NCBI RefSeq assembly: GCF_036884655.1
Contig: NC_088345.1
Span: 29,076,001 to 29,140,000 of the forward strand
Length of the DNA stretch: 64,000 nt
From: Musa acuminata AAA Group
Lineage: Eukaryota > Streptophyta > Magnoliopsida > Zingiberales > Musaceae
Direction: 5' to 3'
The position numbers and the translations under genes are program-made. The notes beneath the pieces are model-generated. The model made no database searches and was not told where the DNA came from. It saw nothing but the letters and a program-made list of their open reading frames with translations. Shown here one piece after another: positions 46,022 through 56,592 of the stretch (its first letter is position 1; the number at the start of each line of letters is the position of its first letter).

Positions 46022-46971
46022 TGACATAGGAATGCTATCCACAGTAAAGGCTTGGTTATCTAGACACTTCTCCATGAAGGACTTAGGGGAAGCATCCTAT
46101 ACCTTGGGGATTAGAATCTATAGAGATAGATCTAAGAGGATGCTTGGCTTGTCCCAGTCCAGGTATATAGAAACTATTGTCAAATGGTTTGGCATGAAAA
46201 TTTTCAAGAGAGGTCTCATACCGATGAGACATGGGATATCGCTTTCTACGAGTATGTCCCCAAAGACTCTAGAAGAAAGGGCAAACATGGATATGACACA
46301 TTATGCCTTAGCAATAGGGTCTATCATATATGCTATGCTATGTACTAAGCTTGATATAGCACATGCTCTGAGTGTCATGAGCAAGTATCAGGCGGATCCA
46401 GGCTTGGAGCATTGGAAAGCAGTAAAGTGTATCCTTAAGTACTTGAGAAGGACTAAGGATCTTTTACTAATATATGGAGGTAATAGCCTTAAGGTTGAAG
46501 GCAACACAGACTCATGTTTTCAGTCTGATGTCGATGATAGCAAATCGAATTCAAGGTATGTGTACACCTTGAATGGAGGAGCAGTGTGCTGGAAGAGTTC
46601 CAAGTAAGATACTACTGCTAACTCGATCACAGAGGCGGAGTACATTGCTGCATCAAATGCAACAAAGGAGGGAATCTGGGTGAAGAAGTTCATCACAGAT
46701 TTGGGAGTCGTACCGAGTAGCGAGGAGCCGACTTCTTTATATTGCGATAACTATGGGGCGATTACTCAAATAAGGGAACCCGGGTCTCATCAAAAGTGTT
46801 CTAAGGAGGTTCCAACTTATCAAAGAGATCGTAACCCGAGGAGATGTAGTAGTGGAAAGAGTTACATCTGAAGCTAACATTATAGATCCACTGATAAAGT
46901 CGTTGTCTCAAATTATCTTTGAGCGTCACAAGGGTCTGATGGGGATCAAACACATAGGTGATTGGCTTTAG
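46022..46971 (+). pseudogene. Pol of element H, 3' part (RT end and RNase H)
   Basis: Resumes the RT of H after the gypsy insertion (LSTVKAWLSRHFSMKDLGEA, GLSQSRYIETIVK) and runs to RNase H ([15 protein letters not shown]). A TAA at 46605-46607 replaces the CAA found in G (SSKQDTTA). Near 46800 the frame shifts after GSHQK; the same shift is in G. In the other frame the C terminus ([19 protein letters not shown]...HIGDWL) ends at TAG 46969-46971. Confidence 0.87.
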
Positions 46972-46973
46972 GT

Positions 46974-46985
46974 CAAGTGGGAGAT
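46974..46985 (+). promoter_or_regulatory. Polypurine tract of element H
   Basis: CAAGTGGGAGAT directly before the 3' LTR, identical to that of G. Confidence 0.85.
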
Positions 46986-48473
46986 TGTTAGTCATAGGTG
47001 CCCAGCAAGCCAATCACGTGAGTGATGGCACGTGTGACTTGATACAGAATCTTTTTGCTTATTATATTTTGATGTATATCACTTTATAACTATTGCAAAA
47101 ATGCATATATATATTGTGATGTTCTTGGATTTGTGCAATGAGAATCGGATCGTGATAAGATCACGATAATGAGATCGATTCACCTTTAAACATATATCCT
47201 AAATAATCCCGGTCATAGGTTACTCGAGAGGGACATCGTGATAACCGGACAGACTGGTGTGCTGTATACCCGTCCATATGATGGATGAAGCTGGTCTCAT
47301 AGCTGCTCATGTAGGGACACTAGAGATACAGTACAGGTGCTCATTGGAGAATGATGTCACTAATTGATCCGCTTACGAAATGCTGGATGGTTGATGATGT
47401 CTTACTGTCAGACAGCAATTCCGTAGTCCTAGTGGTGTATCTGGTCCTTAGACTTGAGACACCAAGGATGTCTTGTATGAGTGCTCCACTCTTTGATACC
47501 AGACTTATAGGTTTGGCTGTCCCAGATCTAGTACAGCTGGTTATTGGGAGTGGTAGTCGACCTTAAAAGGGCTATTGAGTGCCGATAGAGGATCATCCAC
47601 TCTTGGCGTCATGAGAGGAATATCCCATGTGTTCTTGCTTAGACAAATCCCTGGCCAGGGTCATTCGGGTTGAGAGAGAAAGAATTCTCCGGGAGAATCC
47701 GATTAGAGCGAGACTCGAGTAGAAATCGTATGGGTCTGACAACACCATGCTCGATATACGGTCTCTGCGATATTAGATGGATGAGGGATTATAGGTACAC
47801 GGTAACTGAGGACAGATAGGTCCAATGGATTGGATTCCCCTGTATCGTCTAGGGACTACGACGTAGTGGCCTAGTACGTCCATAGTCGATGAGTCAAGTG
47901 AATTATTACAGAGATAATAATTTACTAAGTTAAAAGGAGTTCTGACAGGTATTACTCATGGCCAGCTCGATATTGGGCCTAGAGGGTCACACACATATGG
48001 AAGGCATTACGATGAATAGAGGTTCGGATATGAGATATCCGATGGAGCCCTTGTCTTATTGGATGCAGATCCAATACCCATTAGGGGAGGACCCATTAGG
48101 GTTTGACAGGGGAACTCTATAAATAGGAGGGATTCAGAGCCTCAAAGGCTAGAGCCTTTGCTTGCCTCTCATATTCTCCTCTCCCTCTCCACCTCAGAGT
48201 AAGAGTTTTGAGGAGCATCGTCACAGGCCTGCTATGTGGATCACCGCTAGAGAGGAGGATGCTTGACCTCCTTCACCCTCTCCTAAAGATCTGTAAGGAA
48301 ATAAGAATATACGATCTCCCTAGGTAACACAATCTACTCTATACGCAGTTTTAAGTTTCACGGATTTTGCGCACCAATCTTCGCACGACGACGACAATCT
48401 CTTTAGGAATTGGGGATTTTATTTTCTTGTTCTTCCGCTGCGCATGTGATGTCGCCCCCAAGATTTCCCAACA
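46986..48473 (+). repeat. 3' LTR of element H (1,488 bp)
   Basis: TGTTAGTCATAGG to TTTCCCAACA. All but its first 158 bases is copied again at 48641-49970. The TATA element lies in the stretch AACTCTATAAATAGGAGGG at about 48113-48131. Confidence 0.92.
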
Positions 48474-48611
48474 CTCCTTTCATTCTTACGAAAGTTTTAA
48501 GTTCAACATCTTTTCGAAACGATTTGAATCGAGGCGAACTTTCTACGAAATCAAAGAATTTTCCGCTACACTAATTCACCCCTCCTCTCTTAGTGTGACT
48601 CGTACCTAACA
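48474..48611 (+). repeat. LTR remnant of element E, second part
   Basis: Continues 33253-33496 on the far side of H, with ACTAATTCACCCC and the terminus CGTACCTAACA. The C tract is short and interrupted (CCCCTCCTCTC). A duplicated copy lies at 49971-50108. Confidence 0.75.
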
Positions 48612-48640
48612 AAAGGCCCATTCGGTCACCCAAGGTTAGG

Positions 48641-49970
48641 ATCGGATCGTGATAAGATCACGATAATGAGATCGATTCACCTTTAAACATATATCCTAAA
48701 TAATCCCGGTCATAGGTTACTCGAGAGGGACATCGTGATAACCGGACAGACTGGTGTGCTGTATACCCGTCCATATGATGGATGAAGCTGGTCTCATAGC
48801 TGCTCATGTAGGGACACTAGAGATACAGTACAGGTGCTCATTGGAGAATGAGTTCACTAATTGATCCGCTTACGGAATGCTGGATGGTTGATGATGTCTT
48901 ACTGTCAGATAGCGATTCCGTAGTCCTAGTGGTGTATCTGGTCCTTAGACTTGAGACACCAAGGATGTCCTGTATGAGTGCTCCACTCTTTGATACCAGA
49001 CTTATAGGTTTGGCTGTCCCAGATCTAGTACAGCTGGTTATTGGGAGTGGTAGTCGACCTTAAAAGGGCTATTGAGTGTCGATAGAGGATCATCCACTCT
49101 TGGCGTCATGAGAGGAATATCCCATGTGTTCTTGCTCAGACAAATCCCTAGCCAGGGTCATTCGGGTTGAGAGAGAAAGAATTCTCCGGGAGAATCCGAT
49201 TAGAGCGAGACTCGAGTAGAAATCGTATGGGTCTGACAACACCATGCTCGATATACGGTCTCTGGGATATTAGATGGATGAGGGATTATAGGTACACGGT
49301 AACTGAGGACAGATAGGTCCAATGGATTGGATTCCCCTGTATCGTCTGGGGACTACGACGTAGTGGCCTAGTACGTCCATAGTCGATGAGTCAAGTGAAT
49401 TATTACAGAGATAATAATTTACTAAGTTAAAAGGAGTTCTGACAAGTATGACTCATGGCCAGCTCGATATTGGGCCTAGAGGGTCACACACATATGGTAG
49501 GCATTACGATGAATAGAGGTTCGGATATGAGATATCCGATGGAGCCCTTGTCTTATTGGATGCAGATCCAATACCCATTAGGGGAGGACCCATTAGGGTT
49601 TGACAGGGGAACTCTATAAATAGGAGGGATTCAGAGCCTCAAAGGCTAGAGCCTTTGCTTGCCTCTCATATTCTCCTCTCCCTCTCCACCTCAGAGTAAG
49701 AGTTTTGAGGAGCGTCATCGCAGGCCTGCTATGTGGATCACCGCTAGAGAGGAGGATGCTTGACCTCCTTCACCCTCTCCTAAAGATCTGTAAGGAAATA
49801 AGGATATACGATCTCCCTAAGTAACACAATCTACTCTATACGCAGTTTTAAGTTTCACGGATTTTGCGCACCAATCTTCGCACGACGACGACAATCTCTT
49901 TAGGAATCGGGGATTTTATTTTCTTGTTCTTCCGCTGCGCATGTGATGTCGCCCCCAAGATTTCCCAACA
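48641..49970 (+). repeat. Duplicated copy of H's 3' LTR (lacks first 158 bp)
   Basis: Follows from the 1,497-bp duplication. It starts within U3 and ends CCCAACA, followed by the copied E remnant. Confidence 0.9.
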
Positions 49971-50137
49971 CTCCTTTCATTCTTACGAAAGTTTTAAGTT
50001 CAACATCTTTCCGAAACGATTTGAATCGAGACGAACTTTCTACGAAATCAAAGAATTTTCCGCTACACTAATTCACCCCTCCTCTCTTAGTGTGACTCGT
50101 ACCTAACAAAAGGCCCATTCGGTCACCCAAGGTTAGG

Positions 50138-50953
50138 TGGAACCACTTATGAGTTGAAAAAGTTAAGAGCACACTTTTCTAGGCTATTAGGCAATGATGC
50201 CGCTAGATTGGGCGGTGGTACCGCCCAAACACAATCTCCCAAATTGTGTCAAGCGGTAGTACCGCCTAGATACAATCTCCCAAACTATGTCAAGCTATGG
50301 TACCGAAAGTCTAGGTGGTGGTACCGTCAATCTCAGTGCTGCAGGCGATGGTACCGCCCAACATAGGTGGTGGTACTACTAGGACCCAAGAAACCTAAGA
50401 TGAGACATTTTTTTGCTCTATTTTTGAAGTTATTTGTAGTCTATAAATACTCTAGTTATTTCTACTTGGAAGAGCACAAAATTTAGTAGCAAAAGGGGAA
50501 AAGTATACTTGAAAAAATGGTGTTGTAATCTCTCTAAAGTTAGTGAGTCTCTTCTTCCTAAAGTTAGAAGGTTTCTAAGATAGGAGTGAGATCTAAATGA
50601 GATAGGCTTGTAAAGGTTATCTCCTAAACCTATGAAAAGGAGAAAGAGTTGTAAGGATAGTTAATCTCTACCTATTAGAAAGAAGATTAGTAGTGAAAGT
50701 CGGTGGCCTCGAGCGAAGAGGAATTGGCAGTGGACATAGGTTACAACGACCGAACCACTATAAAATCGGCTTGCATTTCCTTCGTGCTTTTCATTTATAT
50801 TGCTTACCGATTTACTTGTTTACTTACTTAGTACGCTAATGAACATTTTCAAGTTAAACATCTTTCCGATACGACTTTATCGAATGAAAGTTTTTTAAAC
50901 CGATAAATTTTATGAAATCACTAATTCACCCCCTACCAATTTTGGTCCTAACA
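50138..50953 (+). repeat. LTR fragment of another Sirevirus subfamily
   Basis: It holds GGCGGTGGTACCGCC-type motifs (50209-50360), a TATA box (TATAAAT, 50442-50448), CCTAAACC and GACCGAACCACT signatures, and ends GGTCCTAACA. No long C run is present (CACCCCCTACC). The 5' end of the LTR is missing and no primer site follows, so this is a truncated LTR. Confidence 0.75.
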
Positions 50954-51060
50954 AATTACTATCTTAACAATGCAACTTAAGGGAAAGCATAATCTTTTGA
51001 ATTCAAACATAAGTACAAACTCACTTACATGATATATATATATATATAAATGTATATATG

Positions 51061-51107
<47 letters not shown>

Positions 51108-51162
51108 GTATATATATATATGTATATATATATGTATATATATATATGTATATATATATATG

Positions 51163-51195
<33 letters not shown>

Positions 51196-51208
51196 GTATA
51201 TATGGATG

Positions 51209-51247
<39 letters not shown>

Positions 51248-51268
51248 GTATATATGTATATATGTATG

Positions 51269-51300
<32 letters not shown>

Positions 51301-51321
51301 TATATATATGTATATATGTAT

Positions 51322-51352
<31 letters not shown>

Positions 51353-51459
51353 TACATATATATATACATATATACATACATATATACATATATACATATA
51401 TATATACATATATATATATATGTATATATATATGTATATGTATATATATATATATGTAC

Positions 51460-51517
<58 letters not shown>
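50954..51517. repeat. Short unique stretch and TA-rich microsatellite
   Basis: 50954-51027 is unassigned AT-rich DNA. 51028-51517 is a (TA)n array broken at short intervals by TGTATA in the left half and TACATA further right, so that it is partly self-complementary about a centre near 51320. Long ORFs of alternating Tyr and Ile on both strands are artefacts. Element I inserted at its right edge. Confidence 0.85.
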
Positions 51518-53622
51518 TGTTAGGATCGAGAGCACTAAGAGGGGGGGGGGTGAATTAGTGCAGCGGAAATATTTCAGCGATTAAAAACGAAAGCTGCGTT
51601 CGTTCGATAAAAACTATTTTGATGCAAAAGCCGATTCTAAGATTACTTATGATTAAGTGCAGTTTACGTTTAAACACAGTTAGCGTCTAAACGCAGTTTG
51701 CGTCTAAATGTAGATTGCGTCTAAACTCAGATTGCGTCTAAGCGCAGTTTGCGTCCAAGCGCAGATTGCGTCTAAGCGCAGTTTGCGTCTAAGCGCAGAT
51801 TGCGTCTAAACACAATTTGCGTCTAAGCGCAGTTTAAGCAGAAGTATAAAGACAATGTGCTGCTATTGTACAGCTCAAAAAGTAATCTGCAGAAAGCAGA
51901 TTTACGTCTAAACGCATATTTACGTCTAAACGCAGATTTACGTCTGAACTTTGAAACTCGTTTGTATACTCGCAGAAGGCAGTATGCAGTTGAAATCAAG
52001 ACGTAAACGTAAACTGAAATCTGATGATTGTGCGAGGAAAGCCGATTTACGTCTAAATGCAGTTTTACGTCTAAATGTTGAAACTCGTTCGTAATATTGC
52101 AGAAGACATTTTGCAGTTATAAATAGAATCAAAATGTAAATGTAAACTGCAAGGAAACTCGTTCGTAAAAGCGCAGAAAACAGTTCGCAGTTATAAACAG
52201 ATTCAAGACGTAAATGTAAGCTGCAATGTAAAGATCGTACGAAAACACCTATTGACGTCTGAATCCAGATTCGGAAAGATCAGCACTTAGAACTTGTTCA
52301 TAAAGGCGCAGAGAGTAGTAGTTATGTAGGAGGTTTGCAGTAATGATAAGGTACTCGAAATAAAAGCAAACCAGAGATTTAGAGTGGTTCGGTCAGTCTT
52401 GACCTACTCCACTTTTGGCTTCCTCCTCCGACGAGGTCACCGACGTCAACTAGCTGCCTTCCTTCAATGGGCGAAGGCCAACTGCCCTTTTACAGTTTCT
52501 CTCCTTTTGACGGGCTCAGGAGACAACCCTTACAGATTCTTTCTCTCCTCTCTTTACAACTCAAGACTTGAAGAACAGAAAAGAGGAGAACTTTTGGACT
52601 TTACACAAATTTGAGCTCTTAGAATCACTGAAAAGATCAAGAATTCAGTGTAGTTCAGTGTGCCTTCAGTGCTGAATGGGTGAGGTATTTATAGGCCCCA
52701 ACCCAATTCAAATTTGGAGCTCAAAACGATCAAATCCCGAAATTTCGGGATCAGGCGGTTGCACCTCTTGACTGGAGAGGTTGCACCGCCTAGCAGAGCT
52801 CGGAGACTAAGCCCAGGCGGTTGCACCTCTCTGTCAGGGGCGGTTGCACCGCCTGAGTCTGGCTCGGAGACTGAGCCCCAAGCGGTGCCACCTCTTGACT
52901 GAGGCGGTTGCACCTCTCTACCAGAGCTCGAAGATCGAGCTCAGGTGGTGCTACCTCTCTGTCAGGGAGGTTGCACCGCCCAATCTTGCTCGAAGACTGA
53001 GCTCAGGCGGTGCCACCTCCTGTCTGGGGAGGTTGCACCACCCAGTCTTGCTGGGAGGCTTAGCCCAGGCGGTGCCACCTCTTGGCCTAGGCGGTTGCAC
53101 CTCCTGGTGCAATCAGGGTCCGAATGGTTAGCTCCATTCGGCCCAATTTCAATCTTTTCAGGGGCCCAATTGCCCCAAGATTAAGCTAATGGGATCATCT
53201 CCCATTTTCCAACTTAATCAACGTGCTAACTACGATTAAATCTAAGACAATTTCTGCAGCTTTGCTCCGATGCGTCAATCGCTTCTTCCGGCGAACTTCC
53301 GTCGATCATCCGATGAACCCTCGGTGATTCTTCTACGGACTTCCGGCAAACTCCTGGACTTTGCGACGATCCACTTGGTGAGTTCCGACGAGCTTCGCTT
53401 GGCAAGCTTCTGGACTTCTCGGATCTGTTCTCGTAGAACCTCCGACGACCGTCCGAACTTCCGTCGAACTCTCGAACTCCCAACGTGATCATGAACTTGA
53501 CTCTGGCGCAACTCCTGTTGCTTGTCTAACTTTCATCGTAGTTAATCCTGCACACTTATCTCAACACATAGATTAGACAACAAATGACAATTGACTTCAT
53601 CATCAAAATCCGAGATTCAACA
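51518..53622 (-). repeat. 3' LTR of element I (2,105 bp)
   Basis: Ends are TGTTAGGATCGAG and GATTCAACA (plus strand). TATA box at 52687-52693. A 10-G run is at 51541-51550. A cluster of GGCGGTTGCACC/GGCGGTGCCACC motifs lies at 52750-53110 and TTCCGGC-type repeats at 53270-53480. A 17-bp minisatellite is at 51657-51838. TATAT (51513-51517) would be the target duplication, but cannot be told from the microsatellite. Confidence 0.9.
51657..51838 (-). repeat. 17-bp minisatellite in the LTR of element I
   Basis: About ten units of GCAGTTTGCGTCTAAGC and GCAGATTGCGTCTAAGC, partly alternating. The 5' LTR has the matching array at 58361-58540. The solo LTR in A has a shorter, diverged version. Confidence 0.88.
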
Positions 53623-54724
53623 ATCTCCCCCTTTTTGATGATGACAATCAATTGATAATGGAGTTATCCTTAACTCCCCCTGTCTATATGCCATAGTTGA
53701 GATAAGTCAACCTTGAATTCAAGACCTAAGAATTCAAGTGACGTATTGATAAGATAGATCAGTTAAACTTATCAATACTCCCATCATGATACTCATCATG
53801 ATGTATCTCTTCAAAGATGATGTCAAAGCTTGACATACATCATCAAGTTTGTATGATTGTGTTTGTAACTATTCATCATGTAGTTTGAACATTATCATAT
53901 AAAGCTGTGAAGCGCTATTTCATGATGCACATATTTGAAGTATTCTAGCAAGTTTTGCATTTTCTTCACATGATAAGATATCAACTCAGGGCATAATGCA
54001 AACTATAGCACACGTTCATATATCTCTTGGTGATGTAAGGATGGCATAATCATAACATTGTTTATAGCATCACTCAAGTATTTTGCAAGTATGACATGAT
54101 CATGGCAGATTTTTATCAATTCATATGTTTCTCCCCCTTTGTCATCAACAAAAAGCATAGTAATTATGATACCAGGAAAATAATAATAGCAAGCTTATAG
54201 AGGAATTTTACATAGATTGCTTTAATACTTCTTCCCCTTTTTGTTATAAGCCATTGTCTATGTAAAGATTTAGCAGGATGGAATACATACACATGAATCA
54301 CTTCATCAAATCTATTTCAGAAACTTATTTTTCATGAAAGTGTATGAGAAAATTTGTTTTATAGCATTCGAATAAATAAGATGCATTCGGATAAGATTTT
54401 GTTACAGATTTTCACATGGCAATCAAGTGATTTGATCATTCAATATAGTCCAAAAAATAATTTTAACAAATTCATCTATTCGGACACATCAACATTCCTA
54501 ATTCTCTTTTAATGAAATCAAAGCACAAACTTTTAGTTTCAAAGCACAACATTCTTAATTTGGACACATCACATACCAAACAGTAATGATACCATAAAAA
54601 TCTGAGATAACTTTTTACCACAAGGCGCAAGATATATGTTTACCACGATAGATGTTTACAGCCAACAGCCAACACATCAGAAGTAACATAAGAAGTTTAC
54701 AACAACAACAGGTGTTCAACAAGT
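53623..54724 (-). other. 3' non-coding interior of element I
   Basis: AT-rich, without a supported ORF. The polypurine tract adjoins the LTR (53623-53643; AAAAAGGGGGAGA on the minus strand). Polypurine-like copies are at 54129-54155 and 54231-54250. Confidence 0.7.
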
Positions 54725-55831
54725 TCATTGATGAGGTGAAAAATTAAAATGCCTAAACAAGGAGTCAAATTGACTATGAATTTGCTGCAGCTCAGATAGG
54801 ATTTGATCTTGTCGTTGTTCAATCCGTTCTTGTCTCTGTTCGAATCGATCCATTCGAATTCCAATTTCTTCGATGGATGTATGAGTTTGCTCAACTGGAT
54901 GTGTTTCCTCAAAGGGAAGGGTCGGAGGAGATTGGGTACCCCTAAATACTGGTGTTTCCGGTTCTGGTTCGGGTTGAGGGTGATCAGTCCTTCTAGGGAT
55001 TCTAACCCAGTTACCGTTTCTATAGTAACATCTTAGTCGGTGAAGTAGATTTTTGTTTATTATGCTGAATCGATCTACTTTCATTACTTCTTCTTCTGGT
55101 GGTATTAGAATGTCGTAAGCTTTCATTATTCTTGTGATTATACCACCATATGGGAGCATCATATCTTTCTTAGATAATTCTAACATGTTTTGTTGGATAA
55201 GATAACCAAGACAGATGTCATGTCCCTTCATGATTAAGTACATAGTTCCTAATTCTAATTGACTTATTTCATCATGATGGTATTGTTTAGGAAGAATTAT
55301 ACTAGTCATGATATGATGAAGTATCTTAGTGTTCAAAGGCAATAGATGTTCACAACTTTTAGGAACCAATGTTATGTTAGGATTAGCAAAGATTGTTTCT
55401 AAGGCTTCAACATAGGATGTTCCAATACTTTCATCATCCCATGATCCTCTAAAGTAAAGTCCTATGCTTTTTATGGGAATGCATATCATATCACAAATGA
55501 ACCTATCAGTGATTGAGATGTGTTGTCCTAAAAGATAGGTGGACATCCTTTCTTCATCATCTATTTGTATGTTATTGTAAAATAATCTAACTAGCCTAGG
55601 ATAGATGGGTTCGTTAATCTGCAAGATTGGAAGTAGATCTAGGTTTGTAAACCATTGGATAGTCTCTAAGTCTCTTAGCTCATTTAGATCTACGTATTTT
55701 CCCTTATTGATAGATCTAAGTTCGAAAGAGGGAAATTTTTCAGCATGGTTTTTTGAATCGAAAAGAGTGAAATCAAACTCTTCTACTAATCTCCTCTTTC
55801 CCTTGTCCCTTGAGGATCTTCTAGATCCCAT
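54725..55831 (-). CDS. Passenger ORF, 368 aa, resembling plant 'putative transposon protein' domain
   Basis: Intact ORF in the place of pol. Residues 1-20 are basic (MGSRRSSRDKGKRRLV). Residues 40-250 are a globular region whose pattern (IQWF, YPRLVRLFYNN, YLLGQHISITDRFICDMICI) recalls the plant Transposase_32 type domain often found inside retroelements; this is my recollection of the family, not a search. A Pro/Glu-rich linker (about 285-320) leads to a coiled coil (about 323-360; MDRFEQRQERIEQRQDQIL). I see no DDE, protease or RT motif and no signal peptide or membrane span. An env-like Sirevirus ORF is the alternative, given its place before the 3' LTR. Its molecular role is unknown. Confidence 0.72.
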   Translation of the reverse strand: MGSRRSSRDKGKRRLVEEFDFTLFDSKNHAEKFPSFELRSINKGKYVDLNELRDLETIQWFTNLDLLPILQINEPIYPRLVRLFYNNIQIDDEERMSTYLLGQHISITDRFICDMICIPIKSIGLYFRGSWDDESIGTSYVEALETIFANPNITLVPKSCEHLLPLNTKILHHIMTSIILPKQYHHDEISQLELGTMYLIMKGHDICLGYLIQQNMLELSKKDMMLPYGGIITRIMKAYDILIPPEEEVMKVDRFSIINKNLLHRLRCYYRNGNWVRIPRRTDHPQPEPEPETPVFRGTQSPPTLPFEETHPVEQTHTSIEEIGIRMDRFEQRQERIEQRQDQILSELQQIHSQFDSLFRHFNFSPHQ

Positions 55832-56592
55832 AACTACTGCTGTTTAGAGGGATGATGATGAGCAAGAGTAAATGAAGAACAAAACAGAATTTAAGGGCTT
55901 CTTAGAGAGTACCTTTGTGAACTCTTCAAGAGAAGGAAGGATTCTTGATGTTTTGCTCCGAAATGGGAGGTATTTGGAAGGCTTAGAGGAGTGAAATGAG
56001 AATGGAGGAGACTTGGAAGAGTAGAAGAGGAAATGGGAGTGAGTTGGGGTCGGTTTCACCGCCGGCCCTAGCGTGGGTTTAAAAAGGCAGAGTTGCGGGC
56101 GGTTGCACCTCTGGCTGGAGCGGTGCAACCTCTGGCAACCCGTGGTAGCTGGAGGTGCCACCGCCAGCTGGAGAGGTGCCACCGCCTGCAGTCAGTGAGC
56201 ACCTAATGTGATTTGATCAGGGAGCCTTTGCCTTGAGGAGAGTTTTTTTTATTTCAGAGCAATTAATGTTTATTAAGATAGATCTTTTAACGTGTATATG
56301 TCATACGTATGTTGATAGTTTGTTTGGTATCCCTTTTAATATCATGACATATTTAGTTTCTTCAAGAGTTAATTCGTAGATGATAGTGTTGAAGGGTTCG
56401 AAGATCAAGGGGATATGTGAATTTGGATATCATATGTTTCTAATAAGGTTGTATCCAAATCGTATTTGTGATTTCATAACTTCCACTTGTTACTTAAGCG
56501 TTGCGAGTTCCTTTTTTGACTCTTGGTTTATGACTATCGAGAGTCAAGGAGCAGAATATTATTTCTTGCTCCGGCCTAAAATTTTAATGTTT
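55832..56592 (-). promoter_or_regulatory. Promoter-like leader of the passenger ORF
   Basis: On the minus strand, GGTGCCACC/GGTTGCACC motifs (56097-56183), like those of the LTR U3, are followed by TTTTTAAA (56078-56085), placed as a TATA box about 247 bases before the ATG. A pyrimidine-rich leader with many CTTC and TCC words follows, typical of plant 5' leaders. The part from 56190 to 56592, up to gag, is AT-rich with no recognised content. Transcription is an inference. Confidence 0.5.

Larger units (their letters stand above)
44918..46063 (+). repeat. 573-bp tandem duplication across the right end of element Y
   Basis: Units 44918-45490 and 45491-46063. Each holds the end of the gypsy leader, its primer site, a full LTR and 42 bp of the H reverse transcriptase beyond. 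I count only about two differences between the units (TTGCTTG/TTTCTTG and GGAGGAAT/GGAGAAAT). The event came after the gypsy insertion and looks recent. Confidence 0.93.
33497..48473 (+). mobile_element. Element H: Ty1/copia retrotransposon, host to a TRIM and a gypsy element
   Basis: It belongs to the family of G, on the opposite strand. It carries both LTRs, a primer site, leader, broken gag and pol, and a polypurine tract. Flanks are CCCCT (33492-33496) and CTCCT (48474-48478), a target duplication with one difference. After removing the TRIM, the gypsy element, their duplicated targets and a 573-bp duplication it measures about 8.5 kb. The pol frame is cut at 38879 (TRIM) and 40121 (gypsy). 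Confidence 0.9.
47144..50137 (+). repeat. 1,497-bp tandem duplication over the right end of element H
   Basis: Units 47144-48640 and 48641-50137 both run from ATCGGATCGTGATAAGATC to CCCAAGGTTAGG. Each contains most of H's 3' LTR, the remnant of E's LTR and 29 bp of flank. I count roughly 20 single-base differences, so about 98-99% identity. It arose after H inserted. The second copy of the LTR is therefore not an independent insertion. Confidence 0.93.

Noticed and set aside
48641..49970. Independent solo LTR of the H family
   Set aside because: It lacks the LTR start and has no target duplication. The 1,497-bp period includes flanking DNA, which shows tandem duplication.
50948..51584. Five overlapping ORFs of about 150-195 codons made of Tyr, Ile and His on both strands
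   Set aside because: They are translations of a TA microsatellite, which lacks stops in several frames. No real protein is supported.
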